A DNA stretch of 14,301 nucleotides, taken from the NCBI GenBank assembly GCA_934219025.1, contig CAKQDG010000057.1, forward strand, positions 1 to 14,301, read 5' to 3'. Position numbers and translations under genes: made by a program. Position 1 is the first letter of the stretch, and every line of letters starts with the position of its first letter. Below the pieces are notes generated by a model. That model was not told the origin of the DNA and did no database searches. It saw nothing but the letters and a program-made list of their open reading frames with translations. The stretch comes from an uncultured Prevotella sp. Lineage in GTDB: Bacteria > Bacteroidota > Bacteroidia > Bacteroidales > Bacteroidaceae. Shown here piece by piece: positions 14,295 through 14,301 of this stretch.

Positions 14295-14301
14295 TAAGCC
14301 G

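Overview
The window looks like chromosomal DNA of a Bacteroidales bacterium, most likely Prevotella-like. The reasons are the gene set, the absence of Shine-Dalgarno sites in front of most genes (short A-rich leaders instead), three promoters fitting the Bacteroidetes pattern (-33 TTTG-like box, 19 bp, then TAnnTTTG), a secreted protein ending in a Bacteroidales-type C-terminal sorting tail, and several kinds of short intergenic repeat. All protein genes are on the + strand. The genus is an inference from protein style, not from a marker gene.

Layout. (1) Positions 1-2525 hold the 3' part of a large secreted multidomain surface protein, closed by a strong hairpin-plus-T terminator (2553-2586). 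(2) A promoter at 2640-2670 starts a probable seven-gene run to 9432: a membrane-anchored PASTA protein, an RluD-type pseudouridine synthase, D-Ala-D-Ala ligase (ddl), a PlsB/PlsC-type acyltransferase, a NigD-like lipoprotein, dihydropteroate synthase (folP) and a membrane diadenylate cyclase (cdaA). The first three gaps (3399-3539, 4623-4741, 5759-5859) each contain a different array with a 9-bp period; the later gaps are only 16-37 bp. (3) 9433-9716 holds a 106-bp inverted-repeat element with a G-quadruplex-capable tandem array, then the promoter of proB-proA (9717-12062). (4) 12063-12505 holds an 8-bp tandem repeat, a candidate structured small RNA on the - strand, about 170 bp in which I see nothing, and the murF promoter. 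(5) murF (12506-13807) is followed by a gene-free end (13808-14301) packed with three large nested palindromes.

How the genes fit together. Ddl makes D-Ala-D-Ala and MurF joins it to UDP-MurNAc-tripeptide, so both ends of the last cytoplasmic peptidoglycan-precursor steps are here. The PASTA protein and cyclic-di-AMP synthesis are often tied to cell-wall homeostasis, and the acyltransferase to membrane phospholipid. FolP serves folate synthesis, and ProB-ProA the first two steps of proline synthesis.

I recognise no new protein system. The most unusual material is non-coding: the - strand RNA candidate near 12117-12256, the 9-bp arrays in consecutive gaps of one operon, the G-rich element after cdaA, and the palindrome cluster after murF, in which two elements share an apex hairpin that differs by a compensatory base-pair change.
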